A stretch of 64,000 bases of DNA from Pandoraea thiooxydans (GTDB lineage: Bacteria; Pseudomonadota; Gammaproteobacteria; Burkholderiales; Burkholderiaceae), in the NCBI RefSeq assembly GCF_001931675.1, contig NZ_CP014839.1:806001-870000 (forward strand), written 5' to 3'. A program made the translations under genes and the position numbers. Positions 27,701 through 37,079 of the stretch are shown here, in pieces; positions within the stretch are counted from its first letter, which is position 1; each line of letters begins with the position of its first letter. Below the pieces are notes generated by a model. It was not told where the DNA came from. It worked only from the letters and a program-made list of their open reading frames with translations, and made no database searches.

Positions 27701-28764
27701 ATTTGAAACAGGTTGAGTTCCATGGCGGGGCGGGCACCCTGAAGGCGTCCGGCCGGATCGGCCTCGCGCAGGCCGATCCGGCGATGAATGCCACCATCGT
27801 GGCCGACCGGCTGCAGCTATTTGCCGCGCCCGATCGGCAACTGATTCTGTCGGGGCAGGCCAAGGCGAGCGGCAATGCCGAGCATCTGGCGATCGCGGGC
27901 AAGTTCGTGGTCGATCGCGCGCGCTTCGATTTGCCGCCGAGCGGCACGCCGAGCCTGGGCGACGACGTGGTCATCGTGCGCGACAACGGGCAGACGCAAG
28001 CGGCGAAGGCGAATGCGGCAGAGCGTGCGGCGCGCATCAGCGAAAAGCCCGCCAATCGGTTCGCGCCGCATGTCGATGTCGATCTCGATCTGGGCCGGGA
28101 TTTCCGTTTCAAAGGGGCCGGCGCGGACCTGCTGCTGCGTGGTTCGATGCATGTGCGCAGCGAGCCGCTCGCGCCCGTGAGGGCGAGCGGCACGATCCAG
28201 ATTGCCGAGGGCACCTATGAGGCGTTCGGCCGCCGCCTGTCGATCGAGCGCGGACATATCAATTTCACGGGGCCCCTCGATAATCCGGGTTTGTTCATCA
28301 TCGCGATGCGAACCAATCAGGCGGTCGAGGCCGGCGTGCAGGTCACCGGCACCGTGCGGCAGCCGCGCGTGACGCTGGTGTCGGACCCGAATGTGCCGGA
28401 TGAGGCCAAGCTTTCCTGGCTGATGTTCGGCCACGGTCCGGAAAGTGCCGGGTTGGGGCAGCAGCAGGCGGTCGCCGGTGCGGCGCTCGCCATGCTGGGC
28501 ACCGCCGGCGGCAAGCGCATCGTGCAAAATTTCGGAATTGATCAGTTTTCGATTGGCAGCAGCGATTCCGGCTTGCCGGATCAGCAGGTCGTCAATATCG
28601 GCAAGGCGATTTCGGAAAGCCTGTCGATCGGCTTCGAGCAAAGCCTGACCAGCGCGGCAAGTATCGCCAAGCTGACCTGGCAGTTGTCGCGGCGCTGGTC
28701 GCTGGTGGCTCGCACCGGTTCGATTTACGGCCTGGACATTCTGTTCAACCGTCGTTTCGATTGA
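24793..28764 (+). CDS. tamB: Translocation and assembly module protein TamB (AsmA-like family)
   Basis: A very long 1323-residue inner-membrane-anchored protein. An N-terminal Pro/Arg-rich cytoplasmic tip precedes one membrane helix (about residues 27-52), then repeated beta-taco segments span the periplasm. The C-terminal DUF490 domain includes NPGLFIIAMRTNQAVEAGVQ and VSDPNVPDEAKLSWLMFGH. The final residues ITLFNRRFD-like (GLDILFNRRFD) interact with TamA in known systems. It forms a tight operon with tamA and works in outer-membrane protein and phospholipid transport. Confidence 0.93.
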   Translation: MTDQHTHPAAATAPSPPPPPRRRRWPRVLAWLVVAPLVLVVGLAGAGLLAAHTERGSRWLWQAAVVVLDGKLAGQWEGGTLAGGAHLREVAYTDGATHVTLDRLDGRWALQSAPWRLRIAFLQLGTLDLKLAPQAPAQAPAALPQRLTLPLAIRVDAVSLHRLILHAPALELTDIALHGETDGRHHTLVLDNLTTPYGRVNASMRLDGARPFALSGDAAVAGRYDTHPYQLALHLSGSLEALRADLSASGDRLAGHATVSAAPFDAVPLKRAQVAIDHVDPRLFSASAPSADLSLRADLAPVDGASALQVAGPISVSNAEPGSLDRQRLPLVSAAARVMLDATHQALTDVQVRLAGGAALSGGGSLTRHAQTGRTTGQFALAAREVNLRAFLGKLPVTRLGGPLIVTLDGGRQQVALDWRDPTRRIQLDAALDDGAVTLRSARLSAGAGQIDLRGSLRTDAGGSYEANAVMTQFDPAAWFDTGVSSSTRAGRPATRISGQLQARGTLHPALDVEAKFALRDSQYAGLPMGGEGTVRLAGGRLLPSSAQLLVAGNRARLDGSFGAAGDRLRVDVDAPHLNRLGFGLAGLLQVHGQLSGSLARPALQADFRAEQLAFGNQRLAHMSGRANIEGGLHAPGTSRLELTLAGRDYRASQVALSRVDINLAGTRASHRIRAEFAGTLRGQPLALALAAQGGVTDQQGRLGWDGTIQTLRNDGLPRFALTRPWRVKAAAQAVQLGAAHFTLAGASVDLGQLDYRQGQLRSSGSISALDIGNVLTLVKEFTGAAPPLQSNLVLDGSWNLVLAKQADGFVQIARRSGDLMLTDGRRETLGVAPGVRALGISALRVRADLHADQVNLTAHAAASSIGQLDAKVSTAVQMHDGHPSLTEQAPLDGSAALDVPNLNAVGALAGPQLLLKGRAAARFTLGGTVGKPLLSGNVTGDDLSITMFDLGIQLTGGTVRLAMDRNAIDLKQVEFHGGAGTLKASGRIGLAQADPAMNATIVADRLQLFAAPDRQLILSGQAKASGNAEHLAIAGKFVVDRARFDLPPSGTPSLGDDVVIVRDNGQTQAAKANAAERAARISEKPANRFAPHVDVDLDLGRDFRFKGAGADLLLRGSMHVRSEPLAPVRASGTIQIAEGTYEAFGRRLSIERGHINFTGPLDNPGLFIIAMRTNQAVEAGVQVTGTVRQPRVTLVSDPNVPDEAKLSWLMFGHGPESAGLGQQQAVAGAALAMLGTAGGKRIVQNFGIDQFSIGSSDSGLPDQQVVNIGKAISESLSIGFEQSLTSAASIAKLTWQLSRRWSLVARTGSIYGLDILFNRRFD

Positions 28765-28810
28765 GCCGCTCGAATTTGAGGGCGTGCCAGTCAAGGGATA
28801 TCATCGCGAA

Positions 28811-29380
28811 ATGAATTTGCGCCGCATTCAATCGGGAGTCGCCATGGGGTTGTTCGCCAGCATGTTGGCGCTGTTCGGCTGCGATCAGCAGCAAATCGAC
28901 AAGGTGCGGCAAAAAGCGCGCGACGTCGCGGCGGCCGTCAAGCCCGATAATCTGCTGCTGCGTGGCCTGCAGGCGGGAGTGTCCACCGAGGCCCAGGTTC
29001 GTGCCCAGATGGGCCGGCCGGCGATGGTATGGCAAAACCCGGATGGTTCGAAGCGACTCGAGTACCCGCGCGGCCCCGCAGGCGTCAGGACTTACATGGT
29101 CGATATCGGTGCCGACGGCAAGCTGTTGGCGATCAGCCAGGCGCTGAGCGCGGAAAATTTCGCGAAAGTGCATCCGGGCATGAGCGAGGACGAGGTGCGG
29201 CGCCTGTTGGGCAAGCCCACCGGGACCGCCGCCTACCGGCTGAAGAACGAGAGCGTGTGGAGCTGGCGTTGGCTCGAGGACGGCGTGAACCAGCCGGCAC
29301 AGTTCAACGTGTATTTCGGGCCGGACGGCAAGGTCGCGACGACCTCGCGCTCGAATGATCCGGCCACCGAACGCCCTTGA
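28811..29380 (+). CDS. BamE-domain-like lipoprotein with duplicated domain
   Basis: A 189-residue lipoprotein: signal MNLRRIQSGVAMGLFASMLA then LFGC with Cys24 lipidated. Two SmpA/OmlA (BamE)-type units follow: LQAGVSTEAQVRAQMGRP near residue 52 and VHPGMSEDEVRRLLGKPTG near residue 120, the latter ending with a typical WSWRWLEDG strand. It lies 46 bases after tamB and may be in the same transcript. It is probably not the main BamE, which is usually about 115-170 residues with one domain. A role in outer-membrane assembly is inferred. Confidence 0.7.
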   Translation: MNLRRIQSGVAMGLFASMLALFGCDQQQIDKVRQKARDVAAAVKPDNLLLRGLQAGVSTEAQVRAQMGRPAMVWQNPDGSKRLEYPRGPAGVRTYMVDIGADGKLLAISQALSAENFAKVHPGMSEDEVRRLLGKPTGTAAYRLKNESVWSWRWLEDGVNQPAQFNVYFGPDGKVATTSRSNDPATERP

Positions 29381-29413
29381 ATCGCCGGACGCCGGCGCGC
29401 CCGAGCGAGGCGA

Positions 29414-31489
29414 TCACTTGACCCGCATGCCGGGCTTGGCGCCGCTGTGCGGCTCGAGGATGTAAATCCCCGGCTCGGCCTTTTCGTTGGCGGCCGAGGC
29501 CGCCAGTACCATGCCCTCGGACAGTCCGAATTTCATCTTGCGCGGCGCGAGATTGGCGACCATGACCGTCAGCTTGCCGACCAGATCTTCCGGACGATAG
29601 GCCGACTTGATGCCGGAAAACACGTTGCGCGGCTTTGCCTCGCCGACGTCGAGCGTCAGTTGCAGCAGTTTGTCGGAGCCTTCGACGGTCCGGCAGTCGA
29701 CGATTTTTGCGATGCGAAGATCGATCTTGGCGAAATCGTCGATGCCGATGGTGTCGCCTTCCGCTTCCGCAGCGGCTTTGGCCGGCGCCGTGTTGGCTGG
29801 CGCAGCGGCGGCCGCGGGCGTGGCTTGCAGCGAGTCCCGGTTGGCTTCGAGCAACTTCTCGATTTGTTTGCCTTCGACACGCGTCATCAGGTGCTTATAG
29901 GGCGCCACCGGTGTCGCCGAGCTCAACGCGGTGTCGACATCGTGCCAGGCCAACGAGGCAATGTTGAGGAATTGCTCGATGGCCGCGGCGGTGCGCGGCA
30001 GCACCGGCTTCAGATAGATGGTCAGCAGGCGGAAGGCTTCCAGGCAAACGCTGCAGGCTTCGTGCAGGGCGCCGGCCTGCGCCGGGTCTTTGGCCAGATC
30101 CCACGGCTTGACGTTGTCGACATAGGCATTGACGGTGTCGGCCAGCTCCATCACCTGGCGCAGCGCCTTGCCGTAGTCGCGCGCTTCGTAGTGCTGGGCG
30201 ACGGCAGGGGCGGCTTCTCGCAACACGCGCAGCAGCGAGTGTTGCATGGCCGCGTCGTCTACCTTGCCGTTAAAGCGCTTGAGCAGAAAGCCGGCGGCCC
30301 GGCTGGCGATATTGACGAATTTGCCGACCAGATCGCTGTTGACGCGCGCCACGAAATCGTCGAGGTTCAGATCGATGTCTTCCATCGTCCCGTTGAGCTT
30401 GGCGGCGAAGTAATAGCGCAACCACTCGGGGTTCAGGCCGGTATCGATATAGCTTTGCGCGGTGATGAAGGTGCCGCGCGATTTCGACATCTTGAGCCCG
30501 TCGACGGTCAGAAAGCCGTGCGCGAAGACATTGGTCGGGGTGCGATGCCCGGAAAACTCCAGGGTCGCCGGCCAGAACAGGGTGTGGAAGTAAAGAATGT
30601 CCTTGCCGATGAAATGGTATTGCTCGGTGCTCGAGTCGGGCGCGACCCACTCGTCGAAATTCAGCCCTTTCTTGTCACACAGATTCTTGAAGCTGCCGTA
30701 GTAGCCAATCGGTGCGTCGAGCCACACGTAGAAATACTTGCCGGGTGCGCCAGGAATCTCGAAGCCGAAATACGGCGCGTCGCGGGAGATGTCCCAGTCT
30801 GCCAGCTTGGCGTCGCCGGCCTCGCCGAGCCACTCGCGCATTTTGTTGGTAGCCTCGGGTTGTGCCAGGCCGGCCACCCATTCGCGCAGGAACGATTCGC
30901 AGCGCGGATCCGATAATTTGAAGAAATAGTGGGTCGAGGTCTTGCGCACCGGCGTCGCGCCCGACACCACCGAATACGGGTTCTTCAGGTCGGTCGGCGC
31001 GTAGGTCGAGCCGCAGACTTCGCAGGAGTCTCCATACTGGTCCTTGGCACCGCACTTGGGGCACTCGCCCTTGATGAAGCGGTCGGGCAGGAACATTTCC
31101 TTGACCGGATCGAAGGCTTGCTCGATGTCGCGGGCCTCGATCAGGCCTTGCGCTTGCAGCGCGAGATAAATCTTTTCCGACAGTTGCCGGGTTTCGGGTG
31201 AATCCGTCGTGTAGTAATTATCGAACGAGATGCCGAAATTATCGAAATCGCGCTTGTGCTCGTGCCATACACGCTCGATCAGTTGCTTGGGCGTGAGGCC
31301 TTCCTTCTCGGCGCGCAGCATGACCGGCGTGCCGTGGGTGTCGTCCGCGCCGACGTAATAGGTTTCGTGCCCCTGCATGCGCATGAAGCGCACCCAGATG
31401 TCAGTCTGGATATATTCGACCAGATGGCCGATATGAATCTGGCCATTGGCATAGGGCAGGGCGGACGTGACGAGCAGGCGGCGGGACAT
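29414..31489 (-). CDS. metG: Methionyl-tRNA synthetase
   Basis: A 691-residue class I synthetase, convergent with the BamE-like gene. HIGH motif NGQIHIGHL near residue 15, zinc-binding [18 protein letters not shown] near residue 145, KMSKS motif near residue 335 and a C-terminal EMAP/Trbp111 tRNA-binding domain ([15 protein letters not shown] onward) are present in order. An Ala/Pro-rich linker of about 40 residues precedes the last domain. The length is normal for the dimeric bacterial form. Confidence 0.97.
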   Translation of the reverse strand: MSRRLLVTSALPYANGQIHIGHLVEYIQTDIWVRFMRMQGHETYYVGADDTHGTPVMLRAEKEGLTPKQLIERVWHEHKRDFDNFGISFDNYYTTDSPETRQLSEKIYLALQAQGLIEARDIEQAFDPVKEMFLPDRFIKGECPKCGAKDQYGDSCEVCGSTYAPTDLKNPYSVVSGATPVRKTSTHYFFKLSDPRCESFLREWVAGLAQPEATNKMREWLGEAGDAKLADWDISRDAPYFGFEIPGAPGKYFYVWLDAPIGYYGSFKNLCDKKGLNFDEWVAPDSSTEQYHFIGKDILYFHTLFWPATLEFSGHRTPTNVFAHGFLTVDGLKMSKSRGTFITAQSYIDTGLNPEWLRYYFAAKLNGTMEDIDLNLDDFVARVNSDLVGKFVNIASRAAGFLLKRFNGKVDDAAMQHSLLRVLREAAPAVAQHYEARDYGKALRQVMELADTVNAYVDNVKPWDLAKDPAQAGALHEACSVCLEAFRLLTIYLKPVLPRTAAAIEQFLNIASLAWHDVDTALSSATPVAPYKHLMTRVEGKQIEKLLEANRDSLQATPAAAAAPANTAPAKAAAEAEGDTIGIDDFAKIDLRIAKIVDCRTVEGSDKLLQLTLDVGEAKPRNVFSGIKSAYRPEDLVGKLTVMVANLAPRKMKFGLSEGMVLAASAANEKAEPGIYILEPHSGAKPGMRVK

Positions 31490-31583
31490 GGCTGGATGGG
31501 GGAGTCAGGCAAAAAAGAGGATTCTAACAGGCGGGCCGCGCCGGCCGAAGCGCCGTCGGCGACCCCGCGCAGATGCCTGGCGC

Positions 31584-31614
31584 AAAAAAAAGAGCCGGAG
31601 CGGTTCGCTCCGGC
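31584..31614 (-). terminator. Rho-independent terminator of the OmpA-type lipoprotein gene
   Basis: A 9-bp perfect stem (31594-31602 with 31606-31614) and GTT loop, followed on the minus strand by eight Ts (31591-31584). It sits 133 bases after the stop of the gene at 31748, leaving a long 3' untranslated region, and just before metG. Confidence 0.85.
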
Positions 31615-31747
31615 ACGTCGAAATGACTTTAACGTCAAAAAAGAGGAGAAGTGGAAGCCGGTACGGGCGCTTCCGGTCTGTCTGAGTGCTGGCTCGGCGA
31701 TTAGTTCAGTTGAATTGCCGACATCGCCGACCCGAGCGTTCGGCTGG

Positions 31748-32404
31748 TTACTGCGGACGCGCTTGCGCCGTCGCGCGCAGGAAAATTTCCACGCGACGGT
31801 TCTTGGCCCGGCCGGCTTCCGTGCTGTTGTCGGCAACCGGCTGCGTGTCGCCGCGGCCTTCGGCGCTCAGGCGCCCGCGCGCGACGCCCCGGTCGGCCAG
31901 GTAGTTGACGACGCTCTGGGCGCGATGGCGCGACAGCGTCATGTTATAGCTCGGGTTGCCGGTGCTGTCGGTATGACCGACCACGGTGCCGACGATCTGA
32001 GGGTTCTGGTTCAGCGTTTGGGCGACCTGGTCGAGCACGTTGCGGAAGCTCGGCTTGATCACCGCGCTGTTGGTATCGAACGAGATCGAGCTTGGGATAT
32101 TGACTTTCAGGGAGCCGTCCGGCTGCTCGGAAATCTGTGTGCCGGTGCCCTGTGTGGCGCCGGTCAGTTTTTCCTTGATGCCCGTCCAGTTGTAGCCGAC
32201 CGCGCCGCCTGCGGCCGCGCCGACCGCAGCGCCCACCAGCGTGCCGGTGGTGTTGCCGCCGATCAGGTTGCCCAGCCCCGCGCCGATCGCAGCACCGACG
32301 CCCGTGCCGACGGCGGTTTGGTTTTGCTGCTGCGTGGCACAGCCGGCCAACAGTGCAGCACCCAGGGTTGCGGCCAGCGCCGCCTTACCGATTGTTCTTT
32401 TCAT
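31748..32404 (-). CDS. OmpA family lipoprotein (YiaD-like) with glycine-zipper region
   Basis: A 218-residue outer-membrane lipoprotein. Signal and lipobox LLAGC (Cys22) are followed by a glycine-zipper segment rich in G-x3-G repeats (GVGAAIGAGLGNLIGGNTTG). The C-terminal OmpA peptidoglycan-binding domain carries FDTNSAVIKPSF, HTDSTGNPSYNMTLSRHRAQ and NRRVEIFL. GGAG six to seven bases before the ATG at 32404 supports that start over one four codons earlier. It probably tethers the outer membrane to peptidoglycan. Confidence 0.88.
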   Translation of the reverse strand: MKRTIGKAALAATLGAALLAGCATQQQNQTAVGTGVGAAIGAGLGNLIGGNTTGTLVGAAVGAAAGGAVGYNWTGIKEKLTGATQGTGTQISEQPDGSLKVNIPSSISFDTNSAVIKPSFRNVLDQVAQTLNQNPQIVGTVVGHTDSTGNPSYNMTLSRHRAQSVVNYLADRGVARGRLSAEGRGDTQPVADNSTEAGRAKNRRVEIFLRATAQARPQ

Positions 32405-32647
32405 GGATGGCTCCAATTGGAAAATGCCTGGAAGATCGCGCGCTCGACAGGGCTATTATCTGAACAAGCGCCGCGAACCCCTACAATAATGGCAGAGCCG
32501 GCCTGCGGCACGCAACAATGTGCGGTCCGGCAAGCCGCCGCCTGTGCGCATGCTAGTGCAACCACAGGGGCAGAAGTGTTACAAGTTGTTAACTACGCGC
32601 CACCGGGGGTGGCCGCGCGGGCAGCCGCGCGTTAATCGAGGACAGGC

Positions 32648-33730
32648 ATGGATCTGAACAGCATCAACCAGGCGCTGCAAGGTGTGATCGACCCGGACAC
32701 GGGCACCGATCTGGTCAGCGGGAAATACATCAAGCAAATCAAGGCCGACGGCGGCAAGGTCTTGTTGAATATCGAGTTCGGTTATCCGGCACGCAGCCAG
32801 TTCGAAGCGATGCGCGAGCGGGTGGTGCAGGCGGTGCGGGCCGTGCCCGGCGTCAGCGAAGTCAGCGTGCAGATCGAGCAGCGGATCGTCGCCCACGCGG
32901 TGCAGCGTGGCGTCAAGTTGCTGCCGAACGTCAAAAACATCATTGCGGTCGCCTCCGGCAAGGGCGGCGTGGGCAAGAGCACCACGGCAGTCAACCTGGC
33001 GCTCGCGCTGGCCGCCGAGGGTGCGCGCGTCGGCATCCTGGATGCCGACATCTACGGCCCGTCGCTGCCGACCATGCTGGGCGTGCACGGCAAGCCGCAG
33101 TCGCAGGACGGCAAGACGCTGGAGCCGCTCGAAGGACACGGACTGCAGGCCAGTTCGATCGGCTTTCTGATCGAACCCGACAACCCGATGGTATGGCGCG
33201 GCCCGATGGTCACGCAGGCGCTCGAGCAACTGCTGAACCAGACCAATTGGCGCGACCTCGATTATCTGGTGGTCGATATGCCGCCGGGCACCGGCGACAT
33301 TCAGCTCACACTGGCGCAGAAAGTGCCGGTGACCGGCGCGGTGATCGTTACCACGCCGCAGGATATCGCCCTGCTCGATGCGCGCAAGGGCTTGAAGATG
33401 TTCGAAAAGGTCGGCGTGCCGATCCTGGGTATCGTCGAGAACATGAGCATGCACATCTGCTCGAATTGCGGCCACCAGGAGCCGATTTTCGGTGCCGGCG
33501 GCGGCGAGCGCATGTGCGCGGAATATGGCGTCGACCTGCTGGGCAGCCTGCCGCTGGATATCCATATCCGCGAACAGGCCGACGCCGGCCAGCCGACGGT
33601 GGTGGCCGATCCGAACGGCCCGATCGCCGCGGTGTACCGCCAGGTGGCACGGCGCGTTGCCGTAAAAATTGCCGAGAAGGCCAAGGACATGACCGGCAAA
33701 TTCCCCAACATCGTGGTGCAGAACACCTGA
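32648..33730 (+). CDS. apbC: Iron-sulfur cluster carrier protein ApbC (Mrp/NBP35 family)
   Basis: A 360-residue P-loop ATPase that transfers Fe-S clusters to apo-proteins. An N-terminal MIP18/DUF59 domain (residues 1-90) precedes the deviant Walker A SGKGGVGKST near residue 105. DADIYGPS and VDMPPGTGD follow, and the CSNCG pair of cysteines near residue 275 bridges clusters between subunits. The start has GAGGACAGGC upstream. It is divergent from the OmpA-type gene and upstream of dcd, the common Burkholderiales order. Confidence 0.95.
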   Translation: MDLNSINQALQGVIDPDTGTDLVSGKYIKQIKADGGKVLLNIEFGYPARSQFEAMRERVVQAVRAVPGVSEVSVQIEQRIVAHAVQRGVKLLPNVKNIIAVASGKGGVGKSTTAVNLALALAAEGARVGILDADIYGPSLPTMLGVHGKPQSQDGKTLEPLEGHGLQASSIGFLIEPDNPMVWRGPMVTQALEQLLNQTNWRDLDYLVVDMPPGTGDIQLTLAQKVPVTGAVIVTTPQDIALLDARKGLKMFEKVGVPILGIVENMSMHICSNCGHQEPIFGAGGGERMCAEYGVDLLGSLPLDIHIREQADAGQPTVVADPNGPIAAVYRQVARRVAVKIAEKAKDMTGKFPNIVVQNT

Positions 33731-33877
33731 CGCGAGAGCGTTGGCGCGGCACCCGCGGCAGGTCGCGGAAATCTCCGTCAGGACGGTGGCGCTCCGGGGT
33801 GTCCGGGATGCCGCCATCGTCTCGCGAATCGCGTAAAATGTCGCCTTCTTTGACCCTTCACGGGATTCCCGCGCCTT

Positions 33878-34447
33878 ATGTCTATCAAGTCCGACAAGTG
33901 GATTCGCCGCATGGCGCAAGAGCATGGCATGATCGAGCCGTTCGAGCCGGGTCAGATCAGGCACTCCGCCGACGGCCACAAGATCGTCAGTTACGGCACC
34001 TCGAGCTACGGCTACGATATCCGCTGCGCGGCGGAATTCAAGATTTTCACGAATATCAACTCGACGATCGTCGATCCGAAGAATTTCGACGAGAAATCCT
34101 TCGTCGATTTTTCGGGCGATGTCTGCATCATCCCGCCGAATTCGTTTGCACTGGCGCGCACGGTCGAGTACTTCCGCATCCCGCGTAATGTTCTGACGGT
34201 ATGCCTGGGCAAGTCCACCTATGCGCGTTGCGGCATCATCGTCAATGTCACGCCATTCGAGCCCGAGTGGGAGGGCTACGTGACGCTGGAGTTCTCTAAC
34301 ACGACACCGCTGCCGGCCAAAATTTACGCCAACGAGGGCGTCGCCCAGGTGCTGTTTTTCGAGTCCGATGAAGTTTGCGACGTGTCCTACAAGGATCGTG
34401 GCGGAAAATATCAGGGGCAGCGCGGCGTCACGCTGCCGAAAACCTAG
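33878..34447 (+). CDS. dcd: dCTP deaminase
   Basis: A 189-residue trimeric enzyme converting dCTP to dUTP. The family segments [45 protein letters not shown] and the catalytic-glutamate region [20 protein letters not shown] are all intact. The length equals the typical proteobacterial form. A hairpin terminator lies 48 bases downstream. Confidence 0.97.
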   Translation: MSIKSDKWIRRMAQEHGMIEPFEPGQIRHSADGHKIVSYGTSSYGYDIRCAAEFKIFTNINSTIVDPKNFDEKSFVDFSGDVCIIPPNSFALARTVEYFRIPRNVLTVCLGKSTYARCGIIVNVTPFEPEWEGYVTLEFSNTTPLPAKIYANEGVAQVLFFESDEVCDVSYKDRGGKYQGQRGVTLPKT

Positions 34448-34494
34448 TGCGTTGCGCTCGCGCAAGACTGTTCATCAAGGCAAGCCAGCCATGA

Positions 34495-34530
34495 GAGCCA
34501 GGGCCGCAGCGGTCGCTGGCTCGTTTTTTT
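34495..34530 (+). terminator. Rho-independent terminator after dcd
   Basis: GAGCCAG (34495-34501) pairs with CTGGCTC (34516-34522) around an internally paired GCCGC/GCGGT region. A GTTTTTTT tract follows. It ends only about 12 bases before the next start codon, so the decarboxylase either has read-through or a promoter within this hairpin region. Confidence 0.75.
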
Positions 34531-34542
34531 CAAGGAAAGGCC

Positions 34543-36822
34543 ATGAAATTCCGTTTTCCGGTCGTCATCATCGACGAGGATTTTCGTTCAGAGAACATTT
34601 CCGGCTCGGGAATCCGTGCGCTTGCCGAGGCGATCGAGGGCGAAGGGATGGAAGTGCTGGGGCTGACCAGTTACGGCGATCTGACTTCATTTGCCCAGCA
34701 GGCCAGCCGGGCCTCGAGCTTCATTCTCTCGATCGACGACGATGAGTTCGGCACGTTCGGCAGCGGCGGGGCGGCGGAGGGCGAACTGGCCCTGGCCGTA
34801 ATCAATCTGCGCGCCTTCGTGCAGGAGGTGCGGCGCCGCAACGCCGATATCCCGATTTTCCTGTACGGCGAGACGCGCACCTCGCGCCACATCCCGAACG
34901 ATATCCTGCGTGAGCTGCATGGTTTCATTCATATGTTCGAGGACACGCCCGAGTTCGTCGCGCGTCATATCATCCGCGAAGCAAAGGCGTACCTGGACGC
35001 GCTGCCGCCGCCGTTTTTCCGAGCGCTTACCCATTACGCTGCGGACGGTTCGTACTCCTGGCATTGCCCTGGGCACTCGGGCGGCGTGGCATTTCTCAAG
35101 AGCCCGGTGGGCCAGATGTTCCACCAGTTCTTCGGCGAAAACATGCTGCGCGCGGACGTGTGCAACGCGGTCGACGAACTCGGACAACTGCTCGATCACA
35201 TGGGGCCGGTGGCGGCCTCCGAGCGCAATGCCGCGCGCATTTTCAACGCCGATCATTTGTTCTTCGTGACCAACGGCACGTCGACTTCCAACAAGATCGT
35301 CTGGCACGCGACGGTGGCGCCGGGCGACATCGTGCTGGTCGATCGCAATTGCCACAAGTCGATCCTGCACGCGATCACGATGACTGGCGCGGTGCCGGTG
35401 TTCCTCACGCCCACGCGCAACCACTTCGGCATCATCGGGCCGATTCCAAAATCGGAGTTCGAACCCGAAAACATCCGCAAGAAGATCGCCGCGAACCCGC
35501 TGGCCGCCGAAGCGCTGGCGCGCGACCCGAACGTGCGCCCGCGCATCCTGACGATCACGCAGAGCACTTATGACGGCGTGATCTACAACGTCGAGACGAT
35601 CAAGGAACTGCTTGGCGACATGACGGACACGCTGCATTTCGACGAAGCGTGGCTGCCGCATGCGTCGTTCCATGAGTTTTACCGCAATATGCACGCGATC
35701 GGCGAGGGGCGGCCGCGCTCGTCGAAGGCGGTGGTCTATGCGACCCACTCGACGCACAAGCTGCTGGCGGGCATCTCGCAGGCCTCGCAGATCGTGGTGC
35801 AGGACGCCGAGGCGCGCTATTTCGATCAGCATCGCTTCAATGAAGCTTATCTGATGCACACGTCGACCTCACCGCAGTACGCGATCATTGCCTCGTGCGA
35901 CGTCGCCGCGGCGATGATGGAGCCGCCCGGCGGCACCGCGCTGGTCGAAGAGTCGATCATGGAGGCAATCGACTTTCGGCGCGCGATGCGCAAGGTCGGC
36001 GACGAATACGGCGACAACTGGTGGTTTTCCGTTTGGGGTCCTGAATACCTGGCTGAAGAGGGTATCGGCGAGCGCGACGATTGGGTGCTCAAGGCCAACG
36101 AACGCTGGCACGGTTTCGGCGCGCTGGCCGATGGCTTCAACATGCTCGACCCGATCAAGGCGACCATCATCACGCCGGGGCTGGATGTCGACGGCGAGTT
36201 CGGCGAAACCGGCATTCCGGCGGCGATCGTCACCAAATACCTGGCCGAGCACGGCATCATCGTCGAGAAGACCGGCTTGTATTCGTTCTTCATCATGTTC
36301 ACCATCGGCATTACCAAAGGCCGCTGGAACAGCATGGTGACCGAGCTCCAGCAGTTCAAGGACGATTACGATCACAACCGGCCCCTGTGGCGCGTGCTGC
36401 CCGAGTTCGTCGCAAAGTACCCGCGCTATGAGCGCATCGGCCTGCGTGACCTGTGCGAACAGATTCACAGCGTTTACAAGGCCAACGACGTGGCGCGCGT
36501 CACCACGGAAATGTATCTGTCCGACATGCAGCCGGCGATGAAGCCGACCGATGCGTTCGCCAAACTGGTTCACCGCGATATCGATCGGGTGCCGATCGAT
36601 GAACTCGAGGGACGTGTCACCAGCATGCTGGTCACGCCCTATCCGCCGGGTATTCCGCTGCTGATTCCGGGCGAGCGTTTCAACGCCGGCATCGTCAAGT
36701 ATCTGCAGTTCGCACGCGATTTCAACGAGCGCTTTCCTGGCTTCTACACCGACATCCACGGTCTGGTGATCGAGGAGATCGACGGCCGCATGGAGTATTT
36801 CGTCGATTGCGTGAAAGCCTGA
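34543..36822 (+). CDS. PLP-dependent arginine/lysine/ornithine decarboxylase, closest to arginine decarboxylase
   Basis: A 759-residue fold type I decarboxylase. An N-terminal receiver-like wing domain (residues 1-130) is followed by the PLP domain: WHCPGHSGGVAFLKSP near residue 168, DEAWLPHASFHEFY, and the Schiff-base lysine Lys406 in THSTHKLLAGISQASQI. THSTHKLL is AdiA-like (E. coli LdcC has TQSTHKML), so arginine is the favoured substrate; ornithine or lysine cannot be excluded. The C-terminal domain with PYPPGIPLLIPGE is intact. AAGGAAAGG precedes the ATG. Products would serve polyamine synthesis or acid resistance. Confidence 0.88.
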   Translation: MKFRFPVVIIDEDFRSENISGSGIRALAEAIEGEGMEVLGLTSYGDLTSFAQQASRASSFILSIDDDEFGTFGSGGAAEGELALAVINLRAFVQEVRRRNADIPIFLYGETRTSRHIPNDILRELHGFIHMFEDTPEFVARHIIREAKAYLDALPPPFFRALTHYAADGSYSWHCPGHSGGVAFLKSPVGQMFHQFFGENMLRADVCNAVDELGQLLDHMGPVAASERNAARIFNADHLFFVTNGTSTSNKIVWHATVAPGDIVLVDRNCHKSILHAITMTGAVPVFLTPTRNHFGIIGPIPKSEFEPENIRKKIAANPLAAEALARDPNVRPRILTITQSTYDGVIYNVETIKELLGDMTDTLHFDEAWLPHASFHEFYRNMHAIGEGRPRSSKAVVYATHSTHKLLAGISQASQIVVQDAEARYFDQHRFNEAYLMHTSTSPQYAIIASCDVAAAMMEPPGGTALVEESIMEAIDFRRAMRKVGDEYGDNWWFSVWGPEYLAEEGIGERDDWVLKANERWHGFGALADGFNMLDPIKATIITPGLDVDGEFGETGIPAAIVTKYLAEHGIIVEKTGLYSFFIMFTIGITKGRWNSMVTELQQFKDDYDHNRPLWRVLPEFVAKYPRYERIGLRDLCEQIHSVYKANDVARVTTEMYLSDMQPAMKPTDAFAKLVHRDIDRVPIDELEGRVTSMLVTPYPPGIPLLIPGERFNAGIVKYLQFARDFNERFPGFYTDIHGLVIEEIDGRMEYFVDCVKA

Positions 36823-36855
36823 AACCGACCGGCCGGCCTCGCCGGCCGAGCTGGC

Positions 36856-36896
36856 CGCGAATCGTGGCGACCCCATGATGGTCGCCACGATTCGCG
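36856..36896 (+). repeat. Perfect 17-bp inverted repeat downstream of the decarboxylase
   Basis: Arms 36856-36872 and 36880-36896 are exact reverse complements with a 7-base loop. No T-tract follows, so it is not a textbook terminator. It may still end transcription or stabilise the decarboxylase mRNA 3' end. The rest of 36823-37079 holds a GGCCGGC-rich patch and a TATAAA box (36979-36984), perhaps left from the gltS promoter. Confidence 0.6.
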
Positions 36897-37079
36897 TCGA
36901 TGCCCCCGTCTTGGCCGCGTCAATGGCCCAACCGCCTGCGAAAATTGTGACATTTCTTAAGTGCGAGCGGGATGATTCTATAAATGCATAGAGACTGAGC
37001 CGTTTGCTGATTTTCGGCCGACTTCTGCCTGGAGAGCGCCGCTACACTACGCTGCGTTTCTCACATAAGGATAGGGGGA

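Noticed and set aside
32579-34465. 628-codon open frame antisense to apbC and dcd
   Set aside because: It spans two well-defined genes and the spacer between them, and its translation shows no family motifs. It is a GC-driven shadow.
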